The position numbers were made by a program, and so were the translations under genes. Under the pieces are notes generated by a model. That model was not told where the DNA came from and did no database searches. It saw nothing but the letters and a program-made list of their open reading frames with translations. Positions 8,186 to 17,476 of a stretch of DNA of 52,507 nt are shown here, one piece after another. The DNA comes from Bacteroidales bacterium H4 (lineage in GTDB: Bacteria; Bacteroidota; Bacteroidia; Bacteroidales; Muribaculaceae). The stretch covers positions 1 to 52,507 of the forward strand of contig DAAP01000039.1 of assembly GCA_001701165.1 (NCBI GenBank), read 5' to 3'. Every line of letters starts with the position of its first letter. Positions within the stretch are counted from its first letter, which is position 1.

Positions 8186-10042
8186 ATGTACCTGAATAGA
8201 TTCTTAGTGACTTTTCTTGTTGCCATTGCTATACCGATGGCTTGGTCGCAGCGTCTTGCCGTACTATCGGACATACATGTAACACCCGGCAATGCCAACG
8301 ATGTGCAGTTACGACGTGTTGTTGATGAAATCAATGCCGGCAATTATGACGCCGTCATCATTGCCGGCGACTTAACCAACGAGGGTAGTGACGAGCAGTT
8401 AGCCAACGTGAAATCCATAGTGTCTGCAATACGATTTCCACTATATGTATTGCCCGGCAACCACGAAAACAATTGGAGCCAAAGCGCTACCAAGACGTTT
8501 GTGGATATCTTTGGCAATGACCGCTTTGTATTCAAAGTTGACTCGTTAATTGTGGTAGGCATTAATTGCGGTCCATTTATGAAGATGGGCGACGGGCATA
8601 TAAAGCAGGAAGACCTTCACTGGCTCAAGTCTACGCTTGACAGCTTGGTAATTCCTGGTACAAAAGTCCTTTCGTTCAATCACTATCCAATACGCCCAAA
8701 CGATCTTGACAATTGGCGCGATTATGCCGATGTTTTGTTACAATATCCTGTGATTGCACATATCAACGGCCATTATCACCGCTGGATGCGATATGATGTA
8801 GGCGATATTGAGGGTATCATGGTACGTGCGCTTGATATGGGAAATGGAAATTACGGATATTCCATTGTCAATGTGACTCCGCAATGGACTTTCGTATACG
8901 ACAAGCAGTTGGACAAGGACCCGGTGGCTCGATTCGCCACATCTAATCGAATGAAGCATATGGCCATAAAAGAAAACCGAATAGGTTTCGATGAATCAAA
9001 TGTACCGACGGGATATGATCTCACTCGTGTGTGGACGGATAGCGCGTCAATATTCACACGCATCGGCTTCGATGCTGAAAACGTGTATTTTGCCACTTCT
9101 ATTGGTAATATCCGGGCCATAAACAAGTGTGATGGTCAATTGCGCTGGTCTGTATGTGTCCCTGACTGTGCATCAGTGTTCAGCCGCCCGGTGACTCTCG
9201 GAGGAAAAAAACACCTCGTGGCTGCTCCGTATTGCAGCGGTATTCTTGTTCTGGACTCACGCACAGGGAGTATAGTGCGTAATATCACCAGCAAGGAAGG
9301 TCCTTATGTCGCTGACGGAGTCGTATCTCCTGACGGTAAACGTTATATTCAAGGCGGATACAAGCGCATGGAGTGCCGAGATACGACCAACCCGGCAAAG
9401 GTTATATGGTGTTATGACTCAATATTTAATTATTGCCAGGCTGCGCCGACAATAGCTGGAGAAGATTTAGTATTCGGTGCATGGGATACTAATTTGCGGT
9501 GTCTTGATATACGTACGGGGCAGCTACGATGGTACTGGAACAATGGCAAGACAGCCAATATGTTAGGCCCTGGCAATGTTGTGCCTGTAGTGACTGGAGA
9601 CAAAGTATTCGTTGTGGCTCCTGACAGGTATATGACAGCACTGGATCGTAGAACCGGAACTCAGTTGTGGCGAGACAACAGCCATAAATACCGCGAAAGT
9701 CTTGGCGTAAGCCGAGATGGCTCGATGGTATATGCCAAGACTATGGACGGCGAACTGGTGGCAGTGGATACACAAAGTCCTAAATTCAAAGAACTCTGGA
9801 CTATCGACATGGGATTGGGTTATGAGCATGCACCATGCATTGTGGCCGAGGATAATACCGGGATTGTCTATGCCGGAAGTCGACGCGGTATTGTAACAGC
9901 TGTGGATCCTGTTGCGCAGAAAGTTGTATGGAGTATTCCTCTTGGTGTCAGCGAAATCAATGGCATTGACATTGATCCGTCAACAGGTGATGTCTGGGTT
10001 AGTCTTATAGAGGGCACAGTTTTTCGCATAAGTCGAAAATAG
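8186..10042 (+). CDS. Secreted metallophosphoesterase fused to a PQQ-type beta-propeller
   Basis: A 618-residue exported protein. A short Sec signal (to about residue 21, ending AWS-QRLA) precedes a calcineurin-like phosphoesterase domain that has all metal-site blocks: LSDIHV, IIAGDLTNEGSD, VLPGNHENN, FNHYPIR and HINGHYHRW (about 26-205). From about 250 to the end come repeated blades with the PQQ/WD-like signature, such as DGQLRWSV, TGQLRWYW and TGTQLWRD. The propeller probably recruits a substrate or partner; the phosphoester substrate is unknown. It is a stand-alone gene divergent from dnaG and ends at two hairpins. A TATCTTTA element near 8118 may be its -7 box but deviates at the last base. 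Confidence 0.85.
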   Translation: MYLNRFLVTFLVAIAIPMAWSQRLAVLSDIHVTPGNANDVQLRRVVDEINAGNYDAVIIAGDLTNEGSDEQLANVKSIVSAIRFPLYVLPGNHENNWSQSATKTFVDIFGNDRFVFKVDSLIVVGINCGPFMKMGDGHIKQEDLHWLKSTLDSLVIPGTKVLSFNHYPIRPNDLDNWRDYADVLLQYPVIAHINGHYHRWMRYDVGDIEGIMVRALDMGNGNYGYSIVNVTPQWTFVYDKQLDKDPVARFATSNRMKHMAIKENRIGFDESNVPTGYDLTRVWTDSASIFTRIGFDAENVYFATSIGNIRAINKCDGQLRWSVCVPDCASVFSRPVTLGGKKHLVAAPYCSGILVLDSRTGSIVRNITSKEGPYVADGVVSPDGKRYIQGGYKRMECRDTTNPAKVIWCYDSIFNYCQAAPTIAGEDLVFGAWDTNLRCLDIRTGQLRWYWNNGKTANMLGPGNVVPVVTGDKVFVVAPDRYMTALDRRTGTQLWRDNSHKYRESLGVSRDGSMVYAKTMDGELVAVDTQSPKFKELWTIDMGLGYEHAPCIVAEDNTGIVYAGSRRGIVTAVDPVAQKVVWSIPLGVSEINGIDIDPSTGDVWVSLIEGTVFRISRK

Positions 10043-10057
10043 AGGCTTATTGTACAG

Positions 10058-10089
10058 CGAGTGCCGTCCTGGGTTCGGGGCGGCACTCG
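10058..10089. terminator. Hairpin after the phosphoesterase gene
   Basis: The inverted repeat CGAGTGCCG / CGGCACTCG has a 14-base loop and lies 15 bases after the phosphoesterase stop. It has no strong T-run, so it may be a weak terminator or a 3' stabiliser. Confidence 0.55.
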
Positions 10090-10103
10090 TTGTATGAATA
10101 AAA

Positions 10104-10137
10104 CAATTCATCCGAGGCATATGACCCGGATGAATTG
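10104..10137. terminator. Hairpin between the phosphoesterase gene and pgk
   Basis: The inverted repeat CAATTCATCC / GGATGAATTG encloses a 14-base loop, 20 bases past the 3' end of pgk. It is placed to terminate the minus-strand pgk transcript. Confidence 0.55.
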
Positions 10138-10156
10138 AGTGTATCTGTTATGTCAT

Positions 10157-11401
10157 TTAGCCTTTGATTGCTGCGATTCCGGGTAGTACTTTGCCTTCGA
10201 TGGCTTCAAGTAGAGCGCCACCACCGGTGGATACATAGGATACTTTATCGGCAAGTCCGAATTTATTGATGCAGGCAACGCTGTCGCCTCCGCCTACAAG
10301 GGAGAATGCTCCGTTTTTCGTTGCTTCTACGATGGCATCAGCTATAGCACGGCTACCTGCAGTGAAGTTGTCGAATTCGAATACGCCGGCAGGGCCGTTC
10401 CACAGTATGGTTTTAGCCCCCTTGATTGCCTCTGCAAAGGCTTTGCGTGTCTCAGGTCCGGCATCAAGGCCTTCCCATCCATCTGGAATTTCCATAACAC
10501 TGCAGATCTGGGTGTTGCAATCGTTGCTGAAAGCATCGCCTGCTACACAGTCTGTACCGAGTACAAGGTTTACTCCTTTGTCTTTGGCCTTCTTGATGAT
10601 ATCGAGCGCAAGATCCAGCTTATCATTCTCGCAGATGGATGTTCCGACCTTGCCTCCGAGTGCTTTAGCAAAGGTATAGGTCATACCACCACATAATATG
10701 AGGTTATCGACCTTATCCATAAGGTTCTCTATAATGCCGATCTTTGTCGAAACTTTGCTACCGCCCATGATTGCTGTGAAGGGACGTTTAATGTCGCTTA
10801 AGATGTTGTCCACGGCCTTGACTTCTTTTTCCATAAGGTAGCCGAGCATTTTGTGGTCGGCATCAAAGTAGTCGGCTATAACGGCTGTGGATGCGTGACG
10901 ACGATGTGCAGTACCGAATGCATCATTTACATATACGTCGGCATAGGATGCAAGGGTCTTTGCAAATGCTTTTTGACGCTCTTTCATTTCTTTTTTGGCT
11001 GCATCGTATGCGGGATCTTCTTTGTCGATGCCTACGGGTTTGCCTTCTTCTTCGGCATGGAAGCGAAGGTTTTCAAGCAGCAATACTTCGCCGGGTTTGA
11101 GCGCTGCTGCTTCGCCTGCGTTAGCGGCGTCATCAGCGAATTTCACATCATGACCCAGGGCTTTAGCCACCACGTCCTTGATTTGGATGAGTGACAATTT
11201 GGGGTTGACTTTACCTTTAGGTTTGCCCATATGTGACATAATAATGAGCGAACCGCCATCGGCAAGAATTTTTTTCAAGGTAGGAAGAGCACCGCGGATA
11301 CGGGTGTCATCGGTGACGTTGCCATTTTCGTCCAAGGGAACATTGAAGTCCACACGGACGATAGCACGCTTGCCGGCAAAGTTAAAGTTGTCTATTGTCA
11401 T
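10157..11401 (-). CDS. pgk: Phosphoglycerate kinase
   Basis: Glycolytic enzyme that moves the acyl-phosphate of 1,3-bisphosphoglycerate to ADP. The protein is 414 residues, a normal length. Signatures include RAIVRVDFNVPLDENG near the N-terminus, the substrate-loop region SHMGKPKG, the hinge/nucleotide region GGSKVSTKIGIIENL, and the C-terminal STGGGALLEAIEGK with its Gly-rich loop. A -7 box TAATTTTG lies 72 bases upstream. It is separated from pyrF by 126 bp, so it is probably transcribed independently. Confidence 0.97.
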   Translation of the reverse strand: MTIDNFNFAGKRAIVRVDFNVPLDENGNVTDDTRIRGALPTLKKILADGGSLIIMSHMGKPKGKVNPKLSLIQIKDVVAKALGHDVKFADDAANAGEAAALKPGEVLLLENLRFHAEEEGKPVGIDKEDPAYDAAKKEMKERQKAFAKTLASYADVYVNDAFGTAHRRHASTAVIADYFDADHKMLGYLMEKEVKAVDNILSDIKRPFTAIMGGSKVSTKIGIIENLMDKVDNLILCGGMTYTFAKALGGKVGTSICENDKLDLALDIIKKAKDKGVNLVLGTDCVAGDAFSNDCNTQICSVMEIPDGWEGLDAGPETRKAFAEAIKGAKTILWNGPAGVFEFDNFTAGSRAIADAIVEATKNGAFSLVGGGDSVACINKFGLADKVSYVSTGGGALLEAIEGKVLPGIAAIKG

Positions 11402-11472
11402 AATCTATGGAATTGTATGTTTAGATATATGTTGATTGTTCGTATTGTTGAATTGTACGCCTTATTTGCGTG

Positions 11473-11480
11473 CAAAATTA
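11473..11480 (-). promoter_or_regulatory. -7 box for pgk
   Basis: The minus strand reads TAATTTTG (TAnnTTTG), 72 bases before the pgk ATG, inside the 126-bp gap between pyrF and pgk. The -33 element is not evident. Confidence 0.4.
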
Positions 11481-11527
11481 ATGAAAAAATTCCATATTTA
11501 CTGCTTTTGACGTAGAAAACAGGTGTT

Positions 11528-12376
11528 CTATTGATGCGGACACTCGTCTATAAGTCCTCTGGTTCTAAGAATTTCAGCCATTTTGCAAGCGATATTACGG
11601 GCTTTGGTGGCTGCCGCTTGTGCATAGTTTTCGCCATTGGATGCGTAGATGATGGCACGGGAGCTATTGACGATAAGTCCACATTCATCGTTGAGACCGT
11701 ATTTGCATACGTCTTCAAGGCTTCCGCCTTGTGCGCCGACGCCGGGTACAAGGAGAAAATGCCGCGGTACTATTTTACGTATCGTCTCAAAGGCTTCGGG
11801 GCGTGTAGCACCTACCACATACATCATGTTTACCGGATTGCCCCATCTCAGTGAACGCCTTAGGACTCTTTCGTAGATGCAATGTCCGTTTTTGTCGTTT
11901 ATCATCTCAAAGTCTTCGGCGCTTTTGTTAGACGTCAAGGCCAGCAGCACAGTCCATTTGCCTTCGTAGTCTAAGAATGGTTGTACACTATCTTGTCCCA
12001 TGTAGGGCGCAACCGTGACAGCATCTACCTGCATTTCTTCAAAAAATGCGCGTGCATACATGCGCGAGGTGTTGCCAATATCACCTCTTTTGGCATCGGC
12101 AATTACAAGATGGTCTGGATAGTTGTCTTTGATATATCTGATTGTGGCAGACAAAGTTTCCCACCCTTTTAGACCAAGGCATTCGTAGAAAGCGGTATTG
12201 GGCTTGTAGGCAATACAATATTGAGCGGTCGCATCAATGATGGCCTTATTAAATGTAAATACGGCATCCGGGTCTGTACCAAGTACAGACGGCATAAGTT
12301 TGGGATCCGGGTCAAGTCCTATGCAAAGAAATGAGCCTTTGGATTTAATCCGGTTAACAAGTTCTATGCGCTTCAT
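11528..12376 (-). CDS. pyrF: Orotidine 5'-phosphate decarboxylase (long form, type 2)
   Basis: Last step of de novo UMP synthesis, OMP to UMP plus CO2. At 282 residues it belongs to the longer type 2 group. The N-terminal SFLCIGLDPDPKLMP block and the catalytic DAKRGDIGNTSRMY block (Asp-x-Lys-x-x-Asp type, about residues 95-108) are both seen, and the C-terminal phosphate-binding loop region is PGVGAQGG. It follows prfA by 17 bp at the end of the rsfS-ftsH-prfA-pyrF run, so it is very likely cotranscribed with translation and protease genes. Confidence 0.95.
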   Translation of the reverse strand: MKRIELVNRIKSKGSFLCIGLDPDPKLMPSVLGTDPDAVFTFNKAIIDATAQYCIAYKPNTAFYECLGLKGWETLSATIRYIKDNYPDHLVIADAKRGDIGNTSRMYARAFFEEMQVDAVTVAPYMGQDSVQPFLDYEGKWTVLLALTSNKSAEDFEMINDKNGHCIYERVLRRSLRWGNPVNMMYVVGATRPEAFETIRKIVPRHFLLVPGVGAQGGSLEDVCKYGLNDECGLIVNSSRAIIYASNGENYAQAAATKARNIACKMAEILRTRGLIDECPHQ

Positions 12377-12393
12377 AGTTTATGTGGAATATA

Positions 12394-13503
12394 TTATAGT
12401 TCGGCAGACTTGAGCTTCTCAGCATTCTCGGCAACTGTGAGCCTATCGATGCACTCTTGGATGTCTCCATCCATAAATGCCGCAAGGTTGTATATTGTAT
12501 ACCCTATGCGATGGTCTGTAATACGCCCTTGAGGATAGTTGTATGTGCGTATTTTGGCCGAGCGGTCTCCGGTGGATACCATAGTCTTGCGCCGTGAGGC
12601 AATGTCATCCATATATTTTCGATGTTCCTTGTCGTAAATAAAGGTCCTTAAGCGGGAGAGTGCTCGTTCTTTGTTCTTAGGTTGGTCACGCGTCTCGGTA
12701 CATTCGATCAGGATTTCTTCGGTTTCGCCTGTATTGGGGTTGCGCCACATGTAGCGAAGGCGCACACCTGATTCTACCTTATTGACATTTTGTCCGCCTG
12801 CACCACCACTGCGGAATGTGTCCCATTTAATCTCGCCTTCATTAATTTCGACATCAAATGGTTCGGCTTCCGGCAATACGGCTACTGTGGCCGCAGATGT
12901 ATGCACACGGCCCTGTGTCTCAGTAGCCGGCACACGCTGTACACGATGTACGCCGCTCTCATATTTGAGCACGCCGTACACACCATCGCCGCTAACGGCA
13001 ACTATTACTTCCTTGAAACCTCCGGAGCTGCCTTCGGTGTAGCTCGTTATGTTGAAAGACCAGCCACGATGCTCGCAGAATTTACTGTACATTTTCAGCA
13101 AGTCTCCGGCAAATAGTGCGGCTTCGTCACCCCCGGTACCGGCCCGTATTTCGAGTATGACATCTTTTGAGTCCTCGGGATCGGAAGGTATTAACAATAA
13201 CTTTATTTCTTGTTCGGCGTCCGGCAATTGAGCTGTGGCATTATCAATTTGTTCTTTAGCCATCGCACGAATATCATCGTCATTATCTTTGTCAAGAATT
13301 TCTTTGCCATCAGCGATGTCTGCCAAAAGATGGCGGTAATGGTCTGTCGCCTTGGTTAGTGCCGACAGGTCTTTATACTCTTTGGTGAGGGTTACATATC
13401 GCTTTTGGTCTGCAATAACGTTGGGGTCAGACAGAAGTGTCGAAACTTCCTGAAAGCGTGCCTCTATTCCGTCCAAGCGTTCAAGCAATGTATTCTCGGC
13501 CAT
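12394..13503 (-). CDS. prfA: Peptide chain release factor 1
   Basis: Recognises UAA/UAG stop codons and triggers release of the nascent chain. It is 369 residues, near the usual 360. The catalytic GGQ is in the RSGGAGGQNVNKVES block. The tripeptide region that reads the stop codon lies in the central domain; VQRVPATETQGRVHTSAATVAVLP is the classic RF1 stretch following it. It starts 20 bp after the ftsH stop and ends 17 bp before pyrF, so all are probably on one transcript. Confidence 0.97.
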   Translation of the reverse strand: MAENTLLERLDGIEARFQEVSTLLSDPNVIADQKRYVTLTKEYKDLSALTKATDHYRHLLADIADGKEILDKDNDDDIRAMAKEQIDNATAQLPDAEQEIKLLLIPSDPEDSKDVILEIRAGTGGDEAALFAGDLLKMYSKFCEHRGWSFNITSYTEGSSGGFKEVIVAVSGDGVYGVLKYESGVHRVQRVPATETQGRVHTSAATVAVLPEAEPFDVEINEGEIKWDTFRSGGAGGQNVNKVESGVRLRYMWRNPNTGETEEILIECTETRDQPKNKERALSRLRTFIYDKEHRKYMDDIASRRKTMVSTGDRSAKIRTYNYPQGRITDHRIGYTIYNLAAFMDGDIQECIDRLTVAENAEKLKSAEL

Positions 13504-13523
13504 ATTATACTATTGATAATGTT

Positions 13524-15617
13524 TTATTGGTTTTCTCCGTTGTATGGCGGAGGTGTGGATTGCTTGGTTGACGACGATGGTGCTGTTTCGTTCCCGTTAT
13601 TGCCTGCGGAAGTGGTGTCCTCGGCTTGTTCTTCTGCTACATTGTCGGAAGTGTTTTCATCTTTTTTGTTATCTTTGTTGAGCGCCATAATCTCATCGCT
13701 ACGTGATGTCCATTGACGTGGACCGAATATGGCTTCTACATCGGCGGTAAAGATGACTTCGCGGCTATATAGCTCATCGGCAAGTCGTCCAAGACCTTCT
13801 TGATATTGAGCCAAAATGTTCTTGGCGCGTTCGTATTGTTCGTCGATGATGCGCGAGACCTCATTGTCTATGATGCGTGCACGTCCTTCGCTGTAAGGCT
13901 TGGTGAATGCGTAGTCTTGACCCGTAGAGTCATAGTAACTGATATTGGGTATTTTGGCGCTCATGCCATATAAAGAAACATATGAGTAAGCTACTTTAGT
14001 TGCCCGTTCAAGGTCGTTGAGCGCGCCTGTGGTCACCTGTCCTATTACCAGGTCTTCGGCGGCACGTCCGCCAAGCAGCGAACAAATCTGGTCAAGTAAA
14101 GCTTGAGCCGGTACAAGTTGGCGCTCTTCCGGGACATACCATGCTGCACCCAAAGCTTTACCGCGAGGTACAATGGTGACTTTTATGAGCGGATCTCCAT
14201 AACGTAGATGCCATGACACGGTAGCATGTCCTGCCTCGTGTACGGCTATCCCACGCTTCTCTTCAGAGGTGGTGATCTTGTTTTTCTTTTCAAGTCCGCC
14301 TATTATTCGGTCGATGGCTGCATTGAAGTCCTCGGAGCTAACTATGCTCTTGTCGTGTCGCGCGGCTATGAGTGCGGCTTCGTTACAAACATTGGCGATG
14401 TCTGCGCCCGAGAACCCGGCTGTCTGCCGTGCAAGCAGATCTATGTCAAGCGCTTCATCGTATTTTATGTCGCGCAGGTGAACCTTGAATATTGCCACGC
14501 GATCATTGACATCGGGTAGGTCTACGTATATTTGTCTGTCAAAGCGTCCGGCTCGCAGAAGTGCCTTATCAAGAATGTCTACACGGTTGGTGGCTGCAAG
14601 ACAGATTACTCCGCTATTGCTGCCAAATCCATCCATCTCGGTAAGTAACTGGTTGAGAGTATTCTCGCGTTCGTCGTTGCTACCCATGTTGGCGTTGCGT
14701 CCACGAGCACGGCCTACGGCATCAATTTCGTCAATGAATATAATGCATGGCGCCTTTTCTTTGGCCTGTCTGAATAAATCTCGCACACGCGAAGCTCCCA
14801 CACCAACAAACATTTCGACAAAATCACTGCCGCTCATGCTGAAGAAAGGAACATTGGCTTCTCCGGCTACGGCTTTTGCCAATAGTGTCTTGCCTGTTCC
14901 CGGAGGTCCTACCAATAGCGCGCCCTTTGGGATCTTGCCGCCGAGGTTAGTATATCGCGATGGGTTCTTAAGGAATTCGACAATCTCCTCGACTTCGGTT
15001 TTGGCCTCTTGCAATCCGGCAACATCCTGAAATGTTACCTTATTGTCGTTATCTTTGTCGAATATTTTTGCTTTGGACTTGCCCACATTGAAGACGCTAT
15101 TGCCGCCTGCGCCACCGGCTGCGCCGCTCATGCGCCGCATAAGCAGGAACCATAATCCTACTAGAAGAATTATGGGCCCGAATGTAAGCAGGATGGTACT
15201 CAGAGCACTGGACTTGCGACATTCAACGGTCATAGACTTGGGTATGTCGCCATTGGCCTTGGCTCTGTCTATCTTGTCGGTTAGCTTGTCCACGTTAGGT
15301 ATGACAGTGGAGACAACAGCTTCTGACTTGTCGTTCGAAGAGTCTTTGTCCTTGAATACCTGTTTGGCCATGGTACCGGTTAGAACACCTTCGACTTCGT
15401 TTTTGTCTATGTATATGACAAGCTTTTTAAAACCGCCATTGTATAAATAGTCTTCGAATGTTGAGTACTCCACTTCGCGATTCATTGAGTTACTATCCAT
15501 ATAGTACATGCCGAAAAGGAACATTACTATTAAGGCGTACATCCAGAACATACTGAATCCGAAGCGGTTCTTAGGCTTTTTGGCATTAGGGCGTGGACCC
15601 ATTGGTGGTATAGGCAT
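13524..15617 (-). CDS. ftsH: ATP-dependent zinc metalloprotease FtsH
   Basis: Inner-membrane AAA+ protease that degrades misassembled membrane proteins and short-lived regulators. It is 697 residues: TM1 at about 20-40, a periplasmic segment of about 95 residues, TM2 at about 140-160, Walker A GPPGTGKT (237-244), Walker B IIFIDEID, an SRH region RAGRFDRQIYVDLPD, and the zinc site HEAGH near 460. The C-terminal 50 residues are a polar, low-complexity tail rich in Asn/Glu/Ser/Pro. It follows rsfS by 64 bp and precedes prfA by 20 bp. The rsfS-ftsH pairing is, as far as I recall, common in Bacteroidetes. Confidence 0.97.
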   Translation of the reverse strand: MPIPPMGPRPNAKKPKNRFGFSMFWMYALIVMFLFGMYYMDSNSMNREVEYSTFEDYLYNGGFKKLVIYIDKNEVEGVLTGTMAKQVFKDKDSSNDKSEAVVSTVIPNVDKLTDKIDRAKANGDIPKSMTVECRKSSALSTILLTFGPIILLVGLWFLLMRRMSGAAGGAGGNSVFNVGKSKAKIFDKDNDNKVTFQDVAGLQEAKTEVEEIVEFLKNPSRYTNLGGKIPKGALLVGPPGTGKTLLAKAVAGEANVPFFSMSGSDFVEMFVGVGASRVRDLFRQAKEKAPCIIFIDEIDAVGRARGRNANMGSNDERENTLNQLLTEMDGFGSNSGVICLAATNRVDILDKALLRAGRFDRQIYVDLPDVNDRVAIFKVHLRDIKYDEALDIDLLARQTAGFSGADIANVCNEAALIAARHDKSIVSSEDFNAAIDRIIGGLEKKNKITTSEEKRGIAVHEAGHATVSWHLRYGDPLIKVTIVPRGKALGAAWYVPEERQLVPAQALLDQICSLLGGRAAEDLVIGQVTTGALNDLERATKVAYSYVSLYGMSAKIPNISYYDSTGQDYAFTKPYSEGRARIIDNEVSRIIDEQYERAKNILAQYQEGLGRLADELYSREVIFTADVEAIFGPRQWTSRSDEIMALNKDNKKDENTSDNVAEEQAEDTTSAGNNGNETAPSSSTKQSTPPPYNGENQ

Positions 15618-15681
15618 CTTGATGTCTTGTCGTTGTTTGGAAAAATTATGGTCTATGTTATGTGTCTTACTTCGCCTTGTG

Positions 15682-16041
15682 TCAGTCTAAATCCGGGACA
15701 TCGATAATGTTGGCATCACTCCACAAGTCTTCGAGATTATAGCGCAAACGTACTTCCGGTAGAAAAATATGCACGAGAGTGTCGCCATAGTCTATTACAA
15801 TCCATTCGCTATTGGAGTATCCGTCATAGTTATAGGGTTTCGTGTCGCCGTGTTCAAGTACATAGTCGCGCACACTGTCTGCTATGGCGCTTACTTGCGT
15901 GGGCGAGCCTCCTTGGGCAATTATGAATTTGGGCGTGGCTGCCGATTCGATATGACTCATATCAACGATGGTGATGCCGCGCCCCTTGCGCTCCTGTATC
16001 CCGTCGATGATAAGTTGTTGTATGTCTGTGTTTTGTCTCAT
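15682..16041 (-). CDS. rsfS: Ribosome silencing factor RsfS
   Basis: Binds uL14 of the large subunit and blocks subunit joining when nutrients are scarce. It is 119 residues, the full family length (Iojap/DUF143), with the typical stretches ATPKFIIAQGGSPTQVSAIADSV, SEWIVIDYGDTLVHIF and YNLEDLWSDA. It is the first gene of the rsfS-ftsH-prfA-pyrF run. A TAACTTTG -7 box lies about 60 bases upstream, so the run probably starts here. Confidence 0.93.
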   Translation of the reverse strand: MRQNTDIQQLIIDGIQERKGRGITIVDMSHIESAATPKFIIAQGGSPTQVSAIADSVRDYVLEHGDTKPYNYDGYSNSEWIVIDYGDTLVHIFLPEVRLRYNLEDLWSDANIIDVPDLD

Positions 16042-16101
16042 TTATTTTTTGTCTGCCGCCTGTGTGACGCCAAGTGCATCACTGTCGGCGTTTTTATCAT
16101 A

Positions 16102-16109
16102 CAAAGTTA
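16102..16109 (-). promoter_or_regulatory. -7 box for the rsfS-ftsH-prfA-pyrF run
   Basis: The minus strand reads TAACTTTG, matching TAnnTTTG, 60 bases before the rsfS ATG, in the 168-bp gap after the LolC/E-type gene. The -33 element is not clear. Confidence 0.42.
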
Positions 16110-16209
16110 CGTCTTTTTTGCCAATGGTTAGCCAGAGTACAACCATTATAGTTTTAATAAACAATAATTAAGCATAAATATCCCTTAGGTGTCGTTCTGG
16201 TCACTTGGG

Positions 16210-17469
16210 TTACTCATATCGTAGTGTCTTGACTGGCGAAATACGACCGGCAACTTTTGCCGGAAATATTAGCACACACCATGCCAAAATGGCGACACCC
16301 ACATTAATCAATAGAATGCTAATCCAGTCAAAGGTGTATGGCACTTTATCCAAGTAGTACATCTCAGGATCAAGTCCTATCGGATACCATCGCTCTTGTA
16401 TATAGCCGAAACCTAGTCCTATGGCATTGCCGATGATGATGCCCCACCCTACAAGACGCATACAAATGCGTACAAATATCGCATCTACGTATCCACGTGT
16501 CGCCCCTATGGAGCGTAGGATTCCTATGGTTCGAATATTATCTAGGATAATGATAAAAAGGCTTGAAATTAGGGTGAGGCTGCCTACACAGCACATCAGG
16601 ATAAAGATTACGATGACATTGGTATCCAATAGATCAAGCCAATTGAGATATATTGCCCCGGTATGGGTGATATTATCTACTATGGGCACTTCGGGTGTTC
16701 CAAAATGTTGAGCATGGTCTATAAGAACTTGCTGCAAGGTTTGTGCCTTGCTCGAAACGATTTCTTGCGGTAAACCATTAATTTCTATTATATTGCCTGT
16801 GTTATCACTTACTTTGTTCAGCCGCTGCAACATCCGCAAGCTACCATATGCTATCGTATGGTCGTATTCACCAAAGCCGGAATTGTAGATGGCTGCGATT
16901 TTCATCGGTCTGGCTTTGATGGCGCCATTTATAAAGAAGCATACCGTAATCCGGTCTCCGACATCAAGATGCAGTCTTGATGCGGTATAGGACGATATAA
17001 CCACCATGTTGTCTGCCGCTCGGTCCTTTGCATATAATGGCATGACGCCTTTGATGATGTTTTTCTGTTCAAAAGCAGTGTCATGGACGTCATCGTATCC
17101 GTAAATAATAACGGCTGAAAAGTCGTCTGAAGGCTTAAGTATGGCCGGCTGTCTGTAAGCCAATGTAACAGTCGCCTGCGGCATAATACTATCGATGGTT
17201 CGACGTAGTGCAGCATCAAGGGTGATTGTACTATCCGTACGTCCGGTCATGTAGGAGTACGCAGGTGTAATACCTATCTGGGATTCAAATCCTGAAAGCT
17301 TGGCTTTAATATCGTGTTTGAAGCCAAGAGCAATCCCTATGGTAAGTAGCATTACAGCAACAGCACAAGCCACACCAGCAACAGCAATGATACTGCCGGT
17401 GCGTGCACTTCGCGTTCCGCTGATATGACTTAAGCGGCTGGAAATCCATCGTCCGGAAGAAGCCTTCAT
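16210..17469 (-). CDS. ABC transporter permease, LolC/LolE (FtsX/MacB) type
   Basis: A 419-residue inner-membrane protein with the layout of lipoprotein-release permeases: one TM near the N-terminus (about 26-49), a large periplasmic domain, and three TM helices in the last third (FtsX domain, with the GSLTLISSLFIIILDNIRTIG block and the Arg-Ser-Ile-Gly-Ala-Thr motif). LolC/E extracts mature lipoproteins for transfer to LolA. The partner ATPase LolD is not in the window. The start at 17469 (MKASSGRW) is chosen because it lies 7 bp after the nadE stop; a longer frame would run back inside nadE. Translation is probably coupled to nadE. Confidence 0.85.
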   Translation of the reverse strand: MKASSGRWISSRLSHISGTRSARTGSIIAVAGVACAVAVMLLTIGIALGFKHDIKAKLSGFESQIGITPAYSYMTGRTDSTITLDAALRRTIDSIMPQATVTLAYRQPAILKPSDDFSAVIIYGYDDVHDTAFEQKNIIKGVMPLYAKDRAADNMVVISSYTASRLHLDVGDRITVCFFINGAIKARPMKIAAIYNSGFGEYDHTIAYGSLRMLQRLNKVSDNTGNIIEINGLPQEIVSSKAQTLQQVLIDHAQHFGTPEVPIVDNITHTGAIYLNWLDLLDTNVIVIFILMCCVGSLTLISSLFIIILDNIRTIGILRSIGATRGYVDAIFVRICMRLVGWGIIIGNAIGLGFGYIQERWYPIGLDPEMYYLDKVPYTFDWISILLINVGVAILAWCVLIFPAKVAGRISPVKTLRYE

Positions 17470-17476
17470 GCGGAAG

